From: Candidatus Aminicenantota bacterium
GTDB lineage: Bacteria > Acidobacteriota > Aminicenantia > Aminicenantales > Aminicenantaceae
Length of the DNA: 16,174 nucleotides
NCBI GenBank assembly: GCA_030673995.1
Contig: DAOUYU010000014.1
Location: 1-16,174 of the forward strand
Direction: 5' to 3'
This document shows, piece by piece, positions 7,693-14,720 of this stretch (positions are counted from its first letter, which is position 1; every line of letters starts with the position of its first letter). A program made the translations under genes and the position numbers. The notes under the pieces are model-generated. The model was not told the origin of the DNA. It did not search any database and worked only from the letters and a program-made list of their open reading frames with translations.

Positions 7693-8736
7693 TTATGGAT
7701 TGTAAGTGATCATTTGACTTAATCTTTTGGCAACATAATCCACTATGGGAATAATTTTCTTATAAGGGATTCTTTTCGGGCCGATTATGCCAAGAGAACC
7801 TAAAACCTGGTTGTGGTCTCCATAATGAGAAAGGATAAGGGAGCAATCAGAAGTATCCAGTACGTCTAATTCCGAGCCAATTAATACTTTTACATTTTCA
7901 AGGCTGATAAAGTCAGAGAGCAGCCTTGCAAGTTTTGCCTTTTCTTCAAAATTTTGGAAAAGAGCTTTTAACTTCTCCATATTAAAAAGATCATGTTTTT
8001 CCAAAAGCTTCGGAGTTCCCTGAAGAAAGATTTGACCTTGTTGTTCTTCTTGGGAAATGTAAGCTTTTAGGAGAGAAATCAATTTATCGATTATATTTTC
8101 ATAGTTTATTTTGTATTTAGGGAGTTCACGAAGGAGATAATTTCGGACATAAAGTAGATTTTTTCCTCTGAAGTTCTGATTGATATACTGAGAAGCTCTG
8201 TCAAGCTCGACCTGAGTGAAATAAGTATTTGTCTGGACGATTTCAGTCAGGACAAAGTCAGAAGTCGTGCTCAAAATGCTAATGACTTTATTTTCGGCTA
8301 TCTTGATAAAACGAATGTGACTGAAATGAATCTTTGATATTCCAGGAGAAAGCACAAAACCTAAATTATCTGAACATTCTGACAATATCTTAGAAACCTC
8401 GCTAAGAAGGGAGTTAAAATCGCCCTTAATAAGAGATTGATTTTCAGATGGAAAATCAATCATATAATCTGGAAGCAGGGCTTCAGAGAGCAAATTGTTG
8501 ACATAAAATCTTAAGCCTTTATCTGTAGGAATTCGTCCCGCGGATGTATGAGGTTGGAAGAGAAATCCCTGTTTCTCCAGCTTGACCATTATGTTTCTTA
8601 CAGTAGCCGGAGAAACAGATATCTGGACCTTTTGTGCAATAAATCCTGAGCTTATGGGATTTCCGATTCTAAGGTAACTGTCCACAATTAAATTGAGGAT
8701 CTGCTTATCTTTATCCCTCAAAACAACAATTTTCAC
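7693..8736 (-). CDS. hrcA: Heat-inducible transcription repressor HrcA
   Basis: DNA-binding repressor of groE/dnaK heat-shock operons that normally binds the CIRCE inverted repeat and is kept active by GroEL. The 347-residue length is typical. The N-terminal winged helix (about 6-80) shows KQILNLIVDSYLRIGNPISS, VSPATVRNIMVKLEKQGFL (41-59) and the diagnostic QPHTSAGRIPTDKGLRFYV (61-79). The C-terminal region keeps LGIIGPKRIPYKKIIPIVDYVA near the end. The start is GTG, 7 bases after GGAG; it matches the family N terminus, and no better start exists. It is the first gene of the chaperone operon. No CIRCE element is recognisable in the 186 bases in front of it. Confidence 0.95.
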   Translation of the reverse strand: MKIVVLRDKDKQILNLIVDSYLRIGNPISSGFIAQKVQISVSPATVRNIMVKLEKQGFLFQPHTSAGRIPTDKGLRFYVNNLLSEALLPDYMIDFPSENQSLIKGDFNSLLSEVSKILSECSDNLGFVLSPGISKIHFSHIRFIKIAENKVISILSTTSDFVLTEIVQTNTYFTQVELDRASQYINQNFRGKNLLYVRNYLLRELPKYKINYENIIDKLISLLKAYISQEEQQGQIFLQGTPKLLEKHDLFNMEKLKALFQNFEEKAKLARLLSDFISLENVKVLIGSELDVLDTSDCSLILSHYGDHNQVLGSLGIIGPKRIPYKKIIPIVDYVAKRLSQMITYNP

Positions 8737-8753
8737 TTCACAACTCCAGAAAT

Positions 8754-8783
8754 TTTATAGCATTAAACCTTAAATATTGTCAA
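8754..8783 (-). promoter_or_regulatory. Sigma70-type promoter for the hrcA-dnaK operon
   Basis: Minus-strand -35 TTGACA (8783-8778), an 18-base spacer and -10 TATAAA (8759-8754). The predicted transcript start falls at about 8745-8748, only some 10 bases before the GTG of hrcA, so the start would overlap or sit just before the GGAG ribosome site. No TTAGCACTC-type CIRCE arm lies here. The rest of 8737-8922 shows no gene and no convincing terminator for the upstream gene. Confidence 0.6.
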
Positions 8784-8922
8784 ATGAGCTTATATCCATG
8801 CTGAACATTTTGAAATGAATAATCCAGGTTATATGATATGGCTGTGTTTCCTCTTGTTGCTCGTAATGAAAAGGTAAGAATCCTGCCAGATCCTCATAAT
8901 AGCAAACGGAACAATAATGGAT

Positions 8923-9729
8923 TCAGCTTATTCTGATTCCGGCATAACCGACAACTTCAAAGTAATTTCCTGTTGTGTCCCCTGAGGTCTGGTATTTTAT
9001 GAGGGTCGCCCCCTGTGCTCCTAATTCCTTTGAAGCAATTAAAGCAGATGTGGTGGATTGATAGCCGCACATGCTGATATCTTCACTTTGAACGATTTCA
9101 TAGAGACCCTTGGGATCCATCTCAAGGATCTTGTCAATCGCTAAAAAGTCTTTTTTCTCCGCGACTTCCCGGCTCACGAAATGACTCATATCGGTACTGG
9201 CAACAATCATCACTTCTTTTTTAAAGTCTTTTATTCCCTGAGAGACGGCCTTGCCCAGCTCTTCCAGTTCCTCAAACGAAGCATGATAAGAAATACATAA
9301 AGGAACGATCGAAACATCCTTCTTGAAGTACTGAATGAAAGGAAGCTGAACTTCAAGAGAATGTTCTTTTGAATGGGCTGTTGGGTCTTCAGAAATGAGC
9401 TGGGAATGATTCATGATGAGCTCTGCAAGCCGGGATTCAATCGGAGTATGGCCCAAAGGAGTTTCCCAAGTGCCTTCTTTCATAATTCCGATGCGGGATA
9501 ACATGCTTCCATGACTTGGACCAAGGATGACGAAGATATCCGGAAGCTGGACTGAGGAAAAAACTGCTCCTGCTACAGGGCCGGAGTATTCAAATCCAGC
9601 ATGAGGTGAGACCACACAGATGGCCTTTTCTTTTTGACTTCCAGGGTCCACCATTCTCTCGATCATTTTTCGGAGGGCTTCTTCTCTGGACGGATAAAAA
9701 TAGCCCGCTACCGCAGGTTTGCGATTCAA
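8923..9729 (-). CDS. MEMO1 family protein (AmmeMemoRadiSam system protein B)
   Basis: A 268-residue soluble protein of the Memo family, structurally related to class III extradiol dioxygenases; human MEMO1 binds iron or copper. Family motifs: KPAVAGYFYP (4-13), VVSPHAGFEYSGPVAG (39-54), ILGPSHG (68-74), EHSLEVQLPFIQYF (122-135), ASTDMSHFV (177-185) and SMCGYQSTTSAL (219-230). H43, H73 and C221 match the metal ligands H49, H81 and C244 of human MEMO1. The start is TTG, 5 bases after a strong GGGAGG. The AMMECR1 and radical-SAM partners of the bacterial three-gene system are not in the window. It follows the saccharopine dehydrogenase gene by 50 bases and may have its own promoter. Its reaction in bacteria is not firmly known. 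Confidence 0.9.
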   Translation of the reverse strand: MNRKPAVAGYFYPSREEALRKMIERMVDPGSQKEKAICVVSPHAGFEYSGPVAGAVFSSVQLPDIFVILGPSHGSMLSRIGIMKEGTWETPLGHTPIESRLAELIMNHSQLISEDPTAHSKEHSLEVQLPFIQYFKKDVSIVPLCISYHASFEELEELGKAVSQGIKDFKKEVMIVASTDMSHFVSREVAEKKDFLAIDKILEMDPKGLYEIVQSEDISMCGYQSTTSALIASKELGAQGATLIKYQTSGDTTGNYFEVVGYAGIRIS

Positions 9730-9747
9730 TTTAACCTCCCAGAATAA

Positions 9748-9776
9748 AAAATAGGAATCTTCTTCCTTTTTGTCAA
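9748..9776 (-). promoter_or_regulatory. Possible promoter for the Memo gene
   Basis: Minus-strand -35 TTGACA (9776-9771), a 17-base spacer and a weak -10 TATTTT (9753-9748), placed just after the stop codon of the saccharopine dehydrogenase. The spacer contains AGGAA-GAAGA-TTCCT followed by an A/T-rich run, which could alternatively be a weak terminator. The -35 and spacing are good; the -10 is poor. Confidence 0.4.
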
Positions 9777-9779
9777 TTC

Positions 9780-11102
9780 TTAAATGTCCTCCCTCTTTTC
9801 TTTGAAGATAATGCCCAATTCTTTGAGTTCTTGAAGAATGGGTGCATAGATTTCAGGAATAACCGGGATATGAACACCTGCTATCTGTATTTTCGCTTCT
9901 AAGATAAGTCTTGTGCTTATGGCTGCAGGAAGTCCAACGGTTCTGGCCATTGAAGTATCACCATGGGGAATTCCAAAGTCGGTCAGAGTAGAAGTGATTT
10001 TTTCCTTTTTATCTCCGGGATAGGAAGCTATAAACTGATGCTGGAGTATGATCATGTCCCTCTCCCCCTCCTCATACTGAAGTTTTTCCAGCATCTTAGC
10101 CCCTAAAATATCTAGAGCGGAACCCTTCGTTAATGGAAGGGAATTGTCGCTTAAAAGATCGAGCCATTCAAAGCGGCTTATAATATCGGAGCTTTCTTCA
10201 ATGCCGAGATAATTGCTCAGGGCTTTTTTAATATCCTTTTCAGCTGGATCATTCATCAGTTTATATAGAAAATCTTTGTATGTGAATCCGGACCAGTCTT
10301 CTTCTCCTTCATCCAGGAGTCCCAGGTCCACAATTTTTTTCAGTGCCGGACACCATCCTTTATTCCTCAGCGTTCCCCGAAGCATCGTTTTTGTAGAAGG
10401 AATACTGTAAAGTTGTATATAGGGGAGAGAGTTTCTGTTGGGGTAACCCTCAAATTCACCCAGCCCTTCGATGTTGATCAATGAATAATGACTGAACAGA
10501 TCTTTGTCTGGAATGAATATCTGCTCTCCATCTTTCAGATACTGGGCAGAGTTTTTACCAGCCAGAAGGACTCCAATTGGACTCCAGGAAAATTTATAGC
10601 CAAAAGGATTGGTGTTTGCTTCAGGGGCAGGTAAACCGCCACAGTACGAGATAAAACTCTGGATTTCTCCTTCATTTCCCTCAACTTCGTGAATGATTCT
10701 CATGGCTTCCATATGGTCAATTCCCGGATCCAGGCCGACTTCGTTAAGGATCAAAACCCCTGCTTTTTTAGCTTCGGCGTCCAAGTTTTTCATAACTTCG
10801 CTTACATAGGATGTCGTAACCATATTTTTTTTATAATCGATACAGTACTTGGCAACCTTGGGATGAAAAGAATAAGGAACCATACTGATCACAGCATCCG
10901 CTTGTGCGATTTTTTCTTTTAGACCTTCTTCATCCTTGAGGTTCAGCTCACTGGCTGTTCCCTGGGGATGGTTGTCAATGAGTTTCACAGCTTTACTGAC
11001 TGTACGGCTGGCGACTTCGACCTCATAATCAGGCTGGTCAAGAAGATACCTGACCAGGGGTCTTGCTACCAGGCCTGCGCCCAGGATCAGTATTTTTTTC
11101 AT
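9780..11102 (-). CDS. Saccharopine dehydrogenase (glutamate-forming), AASS C-terminal-half type
   Basis: Matches the LYS9-like half of animal alpha-aminoadipic semialdehyde synthase, which oxidises saccharopine to aminoadipate semialdehyde and glutamate with NAD(P)+. The 440-residue protein begins MKKILILGAGLVARPLVRYL, a Rossmann GxGxxxxP nucleotide-binding turn. Strong family blocks follow: VISMVPYSFHPKVAKYCI (71-88), NMVTTSYVSE, NEVGLDPGIDHM (120-131), ISYCGGLPAPE (151-161) with NPFGYKFSWSPIGVLL, EGYPNRNS, MLRGTLRNKGW and TVGLPAA. Start choice: an in-frame ATG 15 bases upstream overlaps the GAGGAG ribosome site, while the ATG at 11102 lies 7 bases after it. It is downstream of the matching reductase-half gene and has its own promoter candidate. 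Together the two genes could run the saccharopine route in either direction; the physiological direction cannot be told from sequence. Confidence 0.9.
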   Translation of the reverse strand: MKKILILGAGLVARPLVRYLLDQPDYEVEVASRTVSKAVKLIDNHPQGTASELNLKDEEGLKEKIAQADAVISMVPYSFHPKVAKYCIDYKKNMVTTSYVSEVMKNLDAEAKKAGVLILNEVGLDPGIDHMEAMRIIHEVEGNEGEIQSFISYCGGLPAPEANTNPFGYKFSWSPIGVLLAGKNSAQYLKDGEQIFIPDKDLFSHYSLINIEGLGEFEGYPNRNSLPYIQLYSIPSTKTMLRGTLRNKGWCPALKKIVDLGLLDEGEEDWSGFTYKDFLYKLMNDPAEKDIKKALSNYLGIEESSDIISRFEWLDLLSDNSLPLTKGSALDILGAKMLEKLQYEEGERDMIILQHQFIASYPGDKKEKITSTLTDFGIPHGDTSMARTVGLPAAISTRLILEAKIQIAGVHIPVIPEIYAPILQELKELGIIFKEKREDI

Positions 11103-11117
11103 GATGACACTCCTCAT
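11103..11117 (-). promoter_or_regulatory. Ribosome binding site of the saccharopine dehydrogenase gene
   Basis: The minus strand reads ATGAGGAGTGTCATC before the ATG at 11102. The GAGGAG here is a strong ribosome site with 7-base spacing, so the upstream in-frame ATG that overlaps it is unlikely to be the start. Confidence 0.7.
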
Positions 11118-11166
11118 ATATTATCTGAATTATTCATAAAAACTGCCGATACCTTCATCTGTTTTG

Positions 11167-11193
11167 ATGATATCAGCTTATTTGTATGATATC
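11167..11193 (-). repeat. Two direct GATATCAT copies, possible operator
   Basis: On the minus strand, GATATCAT occurs at 11193-11186 and again at 11174-11167, 19 bases apart. Each contains the palindrome GATATC. The first overlaps the predicted -10 box of the downstream gene, and the second lies at about the predicted +5 to +12. This arrangement suits a repressor site, but no regulator is identified. Confidence 0.4.
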
Positions 11194-11214
11194 TAACAAT
11201 GTCATGAGAATCAA
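11186..11214 (-). promoter_or_regulatory. Sigma70-type promoter for the saccharopine dehydrogenase gene
   Basis: Minus-strand -35 TTGATT (11214-11209), a 17-base spacer and -10 TATCAT (11191-11186). The predicted start is near 11179, giving a leader of about 76 bases before the ATG at 11102. Confidence 0.5.
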
Positions 11215-11257
11215 TTCTATTTTGTATTCTTTTTTATTTGTAATCGGCATTTTTTAC

Positions 11258-11365
11258 CCTGCGGGCGAGCCGATCTCACCACAGCTGCTTCGTTGCGGCC
11301 CATTCGCGGTGGGCTTACCACAGCTTCATGGGCCGCCGCCTTGCGTCTGCGGCAATCTCGACTCG
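11258..11365 (-). repeat. GC-rich foldable intergenic element
   Basis: A roughly 108-base GC-rich island in AT-rich surroundings that begins right after the stop codon of the upstream gene. Read on the minus strand, the ends can pair (CGAGTCGA at 11365-11358 with TCGGCTCG at 11273-11266, one G-U pair as RNA). Inside are GCCGC-N9-GCGGC (11353-11335) and a 9-base perfect inverted repeat GCGGCCCAT/ATGGGCCGC (11336-11328 and 11303-11295), whose loop holds a further GTGG/CCAC stem. The plus strand has the direct repeat ACCACAGCT at 11278-11286 and 11317-11325. It may be a mobile intergenic repeat, an mRNA 3'-end stabiliser/processing site, or a structured RNA. No U-run follows it, so it is not a standard terminator. 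The rest of the 263-base gap is AT-rich promoter DNA. Confidence 0.55.
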
Positions 11366-12688
11366 TTAATAATCCAGGTTCACAAATTTTTTCATATATT
11401 CATAATCCGGGGTGAATTGTCCCTGGAAAAGAATCACAGCTTTTTTTACAGCCTCGGGAAGAAAACAGTTTTCAAAACCTTTTGAAAAATCCGCACCGGC
11501 AATAGCAGGAACAAAACGCTTGAGAACATTGCTGAAAAATATCGAAGATTCAAGAGGTATCTCTGCTGGTAAATTATCTACGGCCATTACAACAGGTCCT
11601 CTTCCTTCAATCCCGTCTTTTGCACTGTTTTCTATGGGCTTGTAGACAAAAACAGGTTTTTCCTGGGACGTTGCCTGAACTGTGCACTCAACCGATCCTT
11701 CTATGTCACAGGAGATATCCCCGATAACCCGAAGACGGGGTAGCTCCTCCGAACTGTAAAGTTTTTTCAGATATTTTTTTGTTACGAACCTTGGATACAT
11801 GGGTGACCAATAGACACAATTGACCAGTATTGTGAGGCAAGGGATGTAAAGCTCGAATACAGGCTCATATTTTTCGGGGGAGTCGTAATAGTCCTGAAGG
11901 TCGAATTTGTGAGCAGGCGTTTTGGGCCTAACCATGTGTTCTTCTTTGAAGACAACTTTATAAAGTCTAATAGCGGAGTAATTTTTTTCCTCAAAAAACG
12001 AGTTGATTTTTTCAGGTTTAATCTCTTCATAAGGCAGGAGGTGGAATATCTCCTGTGCTCCCCGGGAGACATGGCCGTATCCTAAAAAGCCGCAAACCAG
12101 GGGAACGAGAGAGCGGTCAAGACCGTTTTTTTGTATTTGCCACCCCACCTTTTTAATTTCCTCTTTGGCTTCAACGAGGCTTCCGTAATCGTAGGCCAGT
12201 TTTATCGAGGAGAAGGGATTTTGCTTTTTCTCGTGATCCAACCGCTGTCCCAGAGCCCAGAGGGTGTCGATCATTCCGGCCTGGCCGGCCTGCTCTCCAA
12301 AGAATAACAACCGCTGTCCTTTTTCATCGACTATTTTTTCATAGTCGATCAGGGTACACCCAAGCTCTATCATTTTTTGAAGCATGGGCATATTATGAGG
12401 CTGTCCTTTTATTGTGTGAGAAAAGAAGACATAGATTTTTTCCTTTTTGAAAAAATGAAGGGGAATCTCCTTTAAGGCAAAAATGATTGAGCAGGGAGCG
12501 AGGTTTTCTTCGACTTTTGCTCCTTCTTGAACATAATCTTGGTCAGGAAAGATACGGATTGAAGAGGGCTGAACCCAAATATCAATCGGATGGTTCTGGA
12601 TGATTTCTCGAACATGTGTGGGAATGAGAGGAACTCTTCTTTCCCATGGATTCTTATCTTCAGACCTAATTCCGATCAGAGTTTTCAT
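11366..12688 (-). CDS. Lysine-ketoglutarate reductase, AASS N-terminal-half type
   Basis: Matches the LOR half of animal/plant bifunctional AASS, which condenses lysine and 2-oxoglutarate to saccharopine with NAD(P)H. It belongs to the alanine dehydrogenase/transhydrogenase-like fold. The 440 residues begin MKTLIGIRSEDKNPWERRVP and show EIPLHFFKKEKIYVFFSHTIKGQ (74-96), LIDYEKIVDEKGQRLL (113-128), GEQAGQAGMIDTLWALGQRL (131-150), the nucleotide turn GFLGYGHVSRGAQEIF (200-215), DISCDIEGSVE (324-334) and AVDNLPAEIPLESS (369-382). K73 and H91 occupy the places of the yeast Lys1 catalytic pair K77/H96. Start choice: an upstream TTG at 12745 lies inside the predicted -35 box, so the ATG at 12688 (weak GAGG, 11 bases away) is preferred. 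The downstream neighbour encodes the complementary half-enzyme. Confidence 0.9.
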   Translation of the reverse strand: MKTLIGIRSEDKNPWERRVPLIPTHVREIIQNHPIDIWVQPSSIRIFPDQDYVQEGAKVEENLAPCSIIFALKEIPLHFFKKEKIYVFFSHTIKGQPHNMPMLQKMIELGCTLIDYEKIVDEKGQRLLFFGEQAGQAGMIDTLWALGQRLDHEKKQNPFSSIKLAYDYGSLVEAKEEIKKVGWQIQKNGLDRSLVPLVCGFLGYGHVSRGAQEIFHLLPYEEIKPEKINSFFEEKNYSAIRLYKVVFKEEHMVRPKTPAHKFDLQDYYDSPEKYEPVFELYIPCLTILVNCVYWSPMYPRFVTKKYLKKLYSSEELPRLRVIGDISCDIEGSVECTVQATSQEKPVFVYKPIENSAKDGIEGRGPVVMAVDNLPAEIPLESSIFFSNVLKRFVPAIAGADFSKGFENCFLPEAVKKAVILFQGQFTPDYEYMKKFVNLDY

Positions 12689-12716
12689 GTCTTCATTTGC
12701 CTCTTTGAAATTCAAA

Positions 12717-12745
12717 ATTATCACACAAATACCCTGCACGGTCAA
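12717..12745 (-). promoter_or_regulatory. Sigma70-type promoter for the lysine-ketoglutarate reductase gene
   Basis: Minus-strand -35 TTGACC (12745-12740), a 17-base spacer and -10 GATAAT (12722-12717). The predicted start near 12710 leaves a leader of about 22 bases to the ATG at 12688. It is divergent from the cysS promoter in the same 201-base control region. Confidence 0.65.
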
Positions 12746-12866
12746 TCTTTCTAAAAGCTAAGTAGGCAAGAAAAGTTGAAAATATAAGAAAAGCAAAATA
12801 AGATGTTAATGCGGGTGACCGAAGGGAGCGTTTCTCTCTTTATTAAAACGGTTGACTCTAATAAAT

Positions 12867-12875
12867 TGTTATAAT
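12867..12875 (+). promoter_or_regulatory. Extended -10 promoter for cysS
   Basis: The sequence TGTTATAAT combines a perfect TATAAT (12870-12875) with an upstream TG one base before it. A TTGACT lies at 12852-12857, but its 12-base spacing is too short for a normal -35. The predicted start near 12882 leaves about 8 bases before the cysS ATG, and no ribosome site is visible there. Confidence 0.45.
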
Positions 12876-12889
12876 AATAATATGGTCTC

Positions 12890-14284
12890 ATGATTCAATT
12901 CTTCAACACTCTGAGTGGAAAATTAGAGCCTTTAAAACCCATTACCTCTGGGGAGATCAAGCTCTACACCTGTGGTCCAACTGTTTATGATTATGCCCAT
13001 ATCGGAAATTTCAGGGCTTATATATTTGAAGATCTGCTTAAAAGATTCCTTGTTTTCATGGGTTACAAAGTCATTCATGTCATGAATATCACTGATGTGG
13101 ATGACAAGACTATCAAGGGCGCCAATGCTCAGGGAGTAAAACTTCAAGAATACACAAAAAAATATACCGATGCCTTCTTTGAAGATATCAAAATATTAAA
13201 CATCGCTGAAGCCGATCATTATCCACAAGCCACTGAACATATCCCGGACATGGTCAAGATGATAAAGGGCCTTATCCAGAAGGGCTATGCTTACAAAAAA
13301 GATGGTTCTGTCTATTTCAGCATAGCCAAGTTTCCTGATTACGGAAAGCTCTCCAAGATGAACCTCAAGGAGCTTAAGCAGGGCCAGAGGATTGAATCGG
13401 ATGAGTACGAGAAAGAAAGTGCCCAGGACTTTGCGCTCTGGAAAAATAAAAAAGAAGGGGAACCTTTCTGGGAGACTGAAATTGGTTCGGGAAGGCCGGG
13501 ATGGCATATCGAGTGTTCGGTTATGAGCTCGAAATACCTGGGAGAGACGTTTGACATCCATTGCGGCGGAGTGGATAACATTTTTCCCCATCATGAGAAT
13601 GAAATTGCCCAGTCTGAAGCTTATTCAGGGAAGACATTCGTCAAGACCTGGCTCCATTGCCGACATCTTATCGTTGATGGTGAAAAGATGTCAAAATCCA
13701 AGGGAAATTTTTACACCCTGAGGGACCTGCTTAAAAGGAATCTCGACACTTCGGCTCTTCGTTTTCTCCTTTTTTCCACCCACTATCGAAAAATGCTTAA
13801 TTTCACCTTCGATGCCCTCGAACAGGCCGGCGCTTCTCTACAGAGGATTAAGGACTTCCTCTATGAGCTCGAGAACCGTTCCTTTGAGGAAGGAGAGAAC
13901 AAGAGAATTTCTAAGCTCATATCTGATATGAATAAAAAATTTAAAAGAGGTCTCAGCGATGATTTGAATATCTCTGTGGCTCTCACTGCGATCTTTGAGA
14001 TGATCAGGAAAGTTAACACCTTGATTTTTCAAGAAAAAGTTTACAGGACAGATGCAGAAAACCTTGTATCATCTATCCATTCTCTCGATCAAGTCCTGGC
14101 TGTTCTCCCGGAAGAGAAAGAGATGGGTCTACCATCTGAAATGATGAGCAGGATAGAAAAAAGAGAGAAGGCTCGTCAGGAAAACAATTATAAGCTGGCC
14201 GATGAGATCCGCAAAGAACTTCTGCAGCAGGGAATAGTTTTAGAAGATACAAAAGATGGCGTGAGGTGGAAGATAAAGAAATAA
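12890..14284 (+). CDS. cysS: Cysteinyl-tRNA synthetase
   Basis: Class Ia synthetase charging tRNA-Cys; cytoplasmic monomer, 464 residues as expected. N-terminal Rossmann core: TCGPTVYDYAHIGNFRAY (27-44) with the HIGH-type signature as HIGN; MNITDVDDKTI (65-75); GWHIECSVMS (204-213); DIHCGGVDNIFPHHENEIAQSE (222-243); and KMSKSKGNF (266-274). The zinc ligands C28, C209, H234 and E238 are all present. The C-terminal anticodon-binding part includes KREKARQENNYKLADEIRKELL and GVRWKIKK. The start ATG gives the standard family N terminus but has no Shine-Dalgarno sequence and lies just after a TATAAT box, so the mRNA may be near-leaderless. It is followed by yraN after 31 bases. Confidence 0.97.
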   Translation: MIQFFNTLSGKLEPLKPITSGEIKLYTCGPTVYDYAHIGNFRAYIFEDLLKRFLVFMGYKVIHVMNITDVDDKTIKGANAQGVKLQEYTKKYTDAFFEDIKILNIAEADHYPQATEHIPDMVKMIKGLIQKGYAYKKDGSVYFSIAKFPDYGKLSKMNLKELKQGQRIESDEYEKESAQDFALWKNKKEGEPFWETEIGSGRPGWHIECSVMSSKYLGETFDIHCGGVDNIFPHHENEIAQSEAYSGKTFVKTWLHCRHLIVDGEKMSKSKGNFYTLRDLLKRNLDTSALRFLLFSTHYRKMLNFTFDALEQAGASLQRIKDFLYELENRSFEEGENKRISKLISDMNKKFKRGLSDDLNISVALTAIFEMIRKVNTLIFQEKVYRTDAENLVSSIHSLDQVLAVLPEEKEMGLPSEMMSRIEKREKARQENNYKLADEIRKELLQQGIVLEDTKDGVRWKIKK

Positions 14285-14315
14285 TTTTTTTATTCCTCGT
14301 GATGAAGGAAAGGTT

Positions 14316-14684
14316 TTGAATAAAGAAGAATTAACGCCATATGTACTTGGAAAAGCAGGCGAGGAAGTTGCCCTTCAATACTTAAAAAATAAAAAATACA
14401 AGATAGTCGCTAAAAACTTCCGCATGTACAGAGGAGAGATTGACATTATCGCCTATGACCGGAAGGCGCTGGTCTTCGTGGAAGTCAAGACGAGGAAAAG
14501 CAGAAAGTTCGGCCTCCCCGAAGAATCTGTCACCTTTTCAAAACAGAAACAAATCAAAAAAATTGCGTGGGGTTTTCTAGCAAAAAATAACCTTCAAGAT
14601 GTTGAATGCCGGTTTGATGTTCTATCTCTGCATTTTGATGAAGATGAAGGATACGCCATTCATCATATAAAGAATGCATTTTAA
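14316..14684 (+). CDS. yraN: YraN/UPF0102 family endonuclease-like protein
   Basis: A 122-residue protein of the YraN family, with the PD-(D/E)xK nuclease-like fold resembling Holliday-junction resolvases. Motifs: GKAGEEVALQYLKNKKYKIVAKNFR (12-36), GEIDIIAYD (40-48) and LVFVEVKTRKS (52-62), in which the Asp of GEIDII and the Glu and Lys of EVK form the presumed metal site. The length is normal. The exact role in bacteria is unsettled; links to DNA repair or uptake have been proposed for the family. The start is TTG: AAGGA lies about 6 bases before it, and the next in-frame ATG is far too late in the conserved region. It is probably co-transcribed with cysS. Confidence 0.9.
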   Translation: MNKEELTPYVLGKAGEEVALQYLKNKKYKIVAKNFRMYRGEIDIIAYDRKALVFVEVKTRKSRKFGLPEESVTFSKQKQIKKIAWGFLAKNNLQDVECRFDVLSLHFDEDEGYAIHHIKNAF

Positions 14685-14689
14685 GGAGA

Positions 14690-14712
14690 AGCTCATAGCT
14701 CATAGCTCATAG
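14690..14712 (+). repeat. Tandem heptamer AGCTCAT x3
   Basis: Three perfect copies of the 7-base unit AGCTCAT, plus a final AG, directly behind yraN. Single copies of the same motif recur at 14783-14789 and 14824-14830, bracketing the neighbouring repeats. Confidence 0.85.
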
Positions 14713-14720
14713 AAGGAAGA

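Noticed and set aside
8806..8817. CATTT-TG-AAATG palindrome upstream of hrcA as an operator
   Set aside because: Its arms are only 5 bases and AT-rich, which is expected by chance in such DNA, and it lies upstream of the -35 box without a second copy.
11186..11485. Plus-strand 99-codon open frame across the GC-rich element
   Set aside because: It overlaps the end of the lysine-ketoglutarate reductase gene on the other strand, has no recognisable motif, and crosses the palindromic element; it is best explained as chance.
12743..12745. TTG as the start of the lysine-ketoglutarate reductase
   Set aside because: The TTG is part of the predicted -35 hexamer, and the added 19 residues are not part of the family N terminus.
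13196..13594. Minus-strand 132-codon open frame opposite cysS
   Set aside because: It lies wholly within the conserved CysRS coding region and shows no domain or ribosome site of its own.
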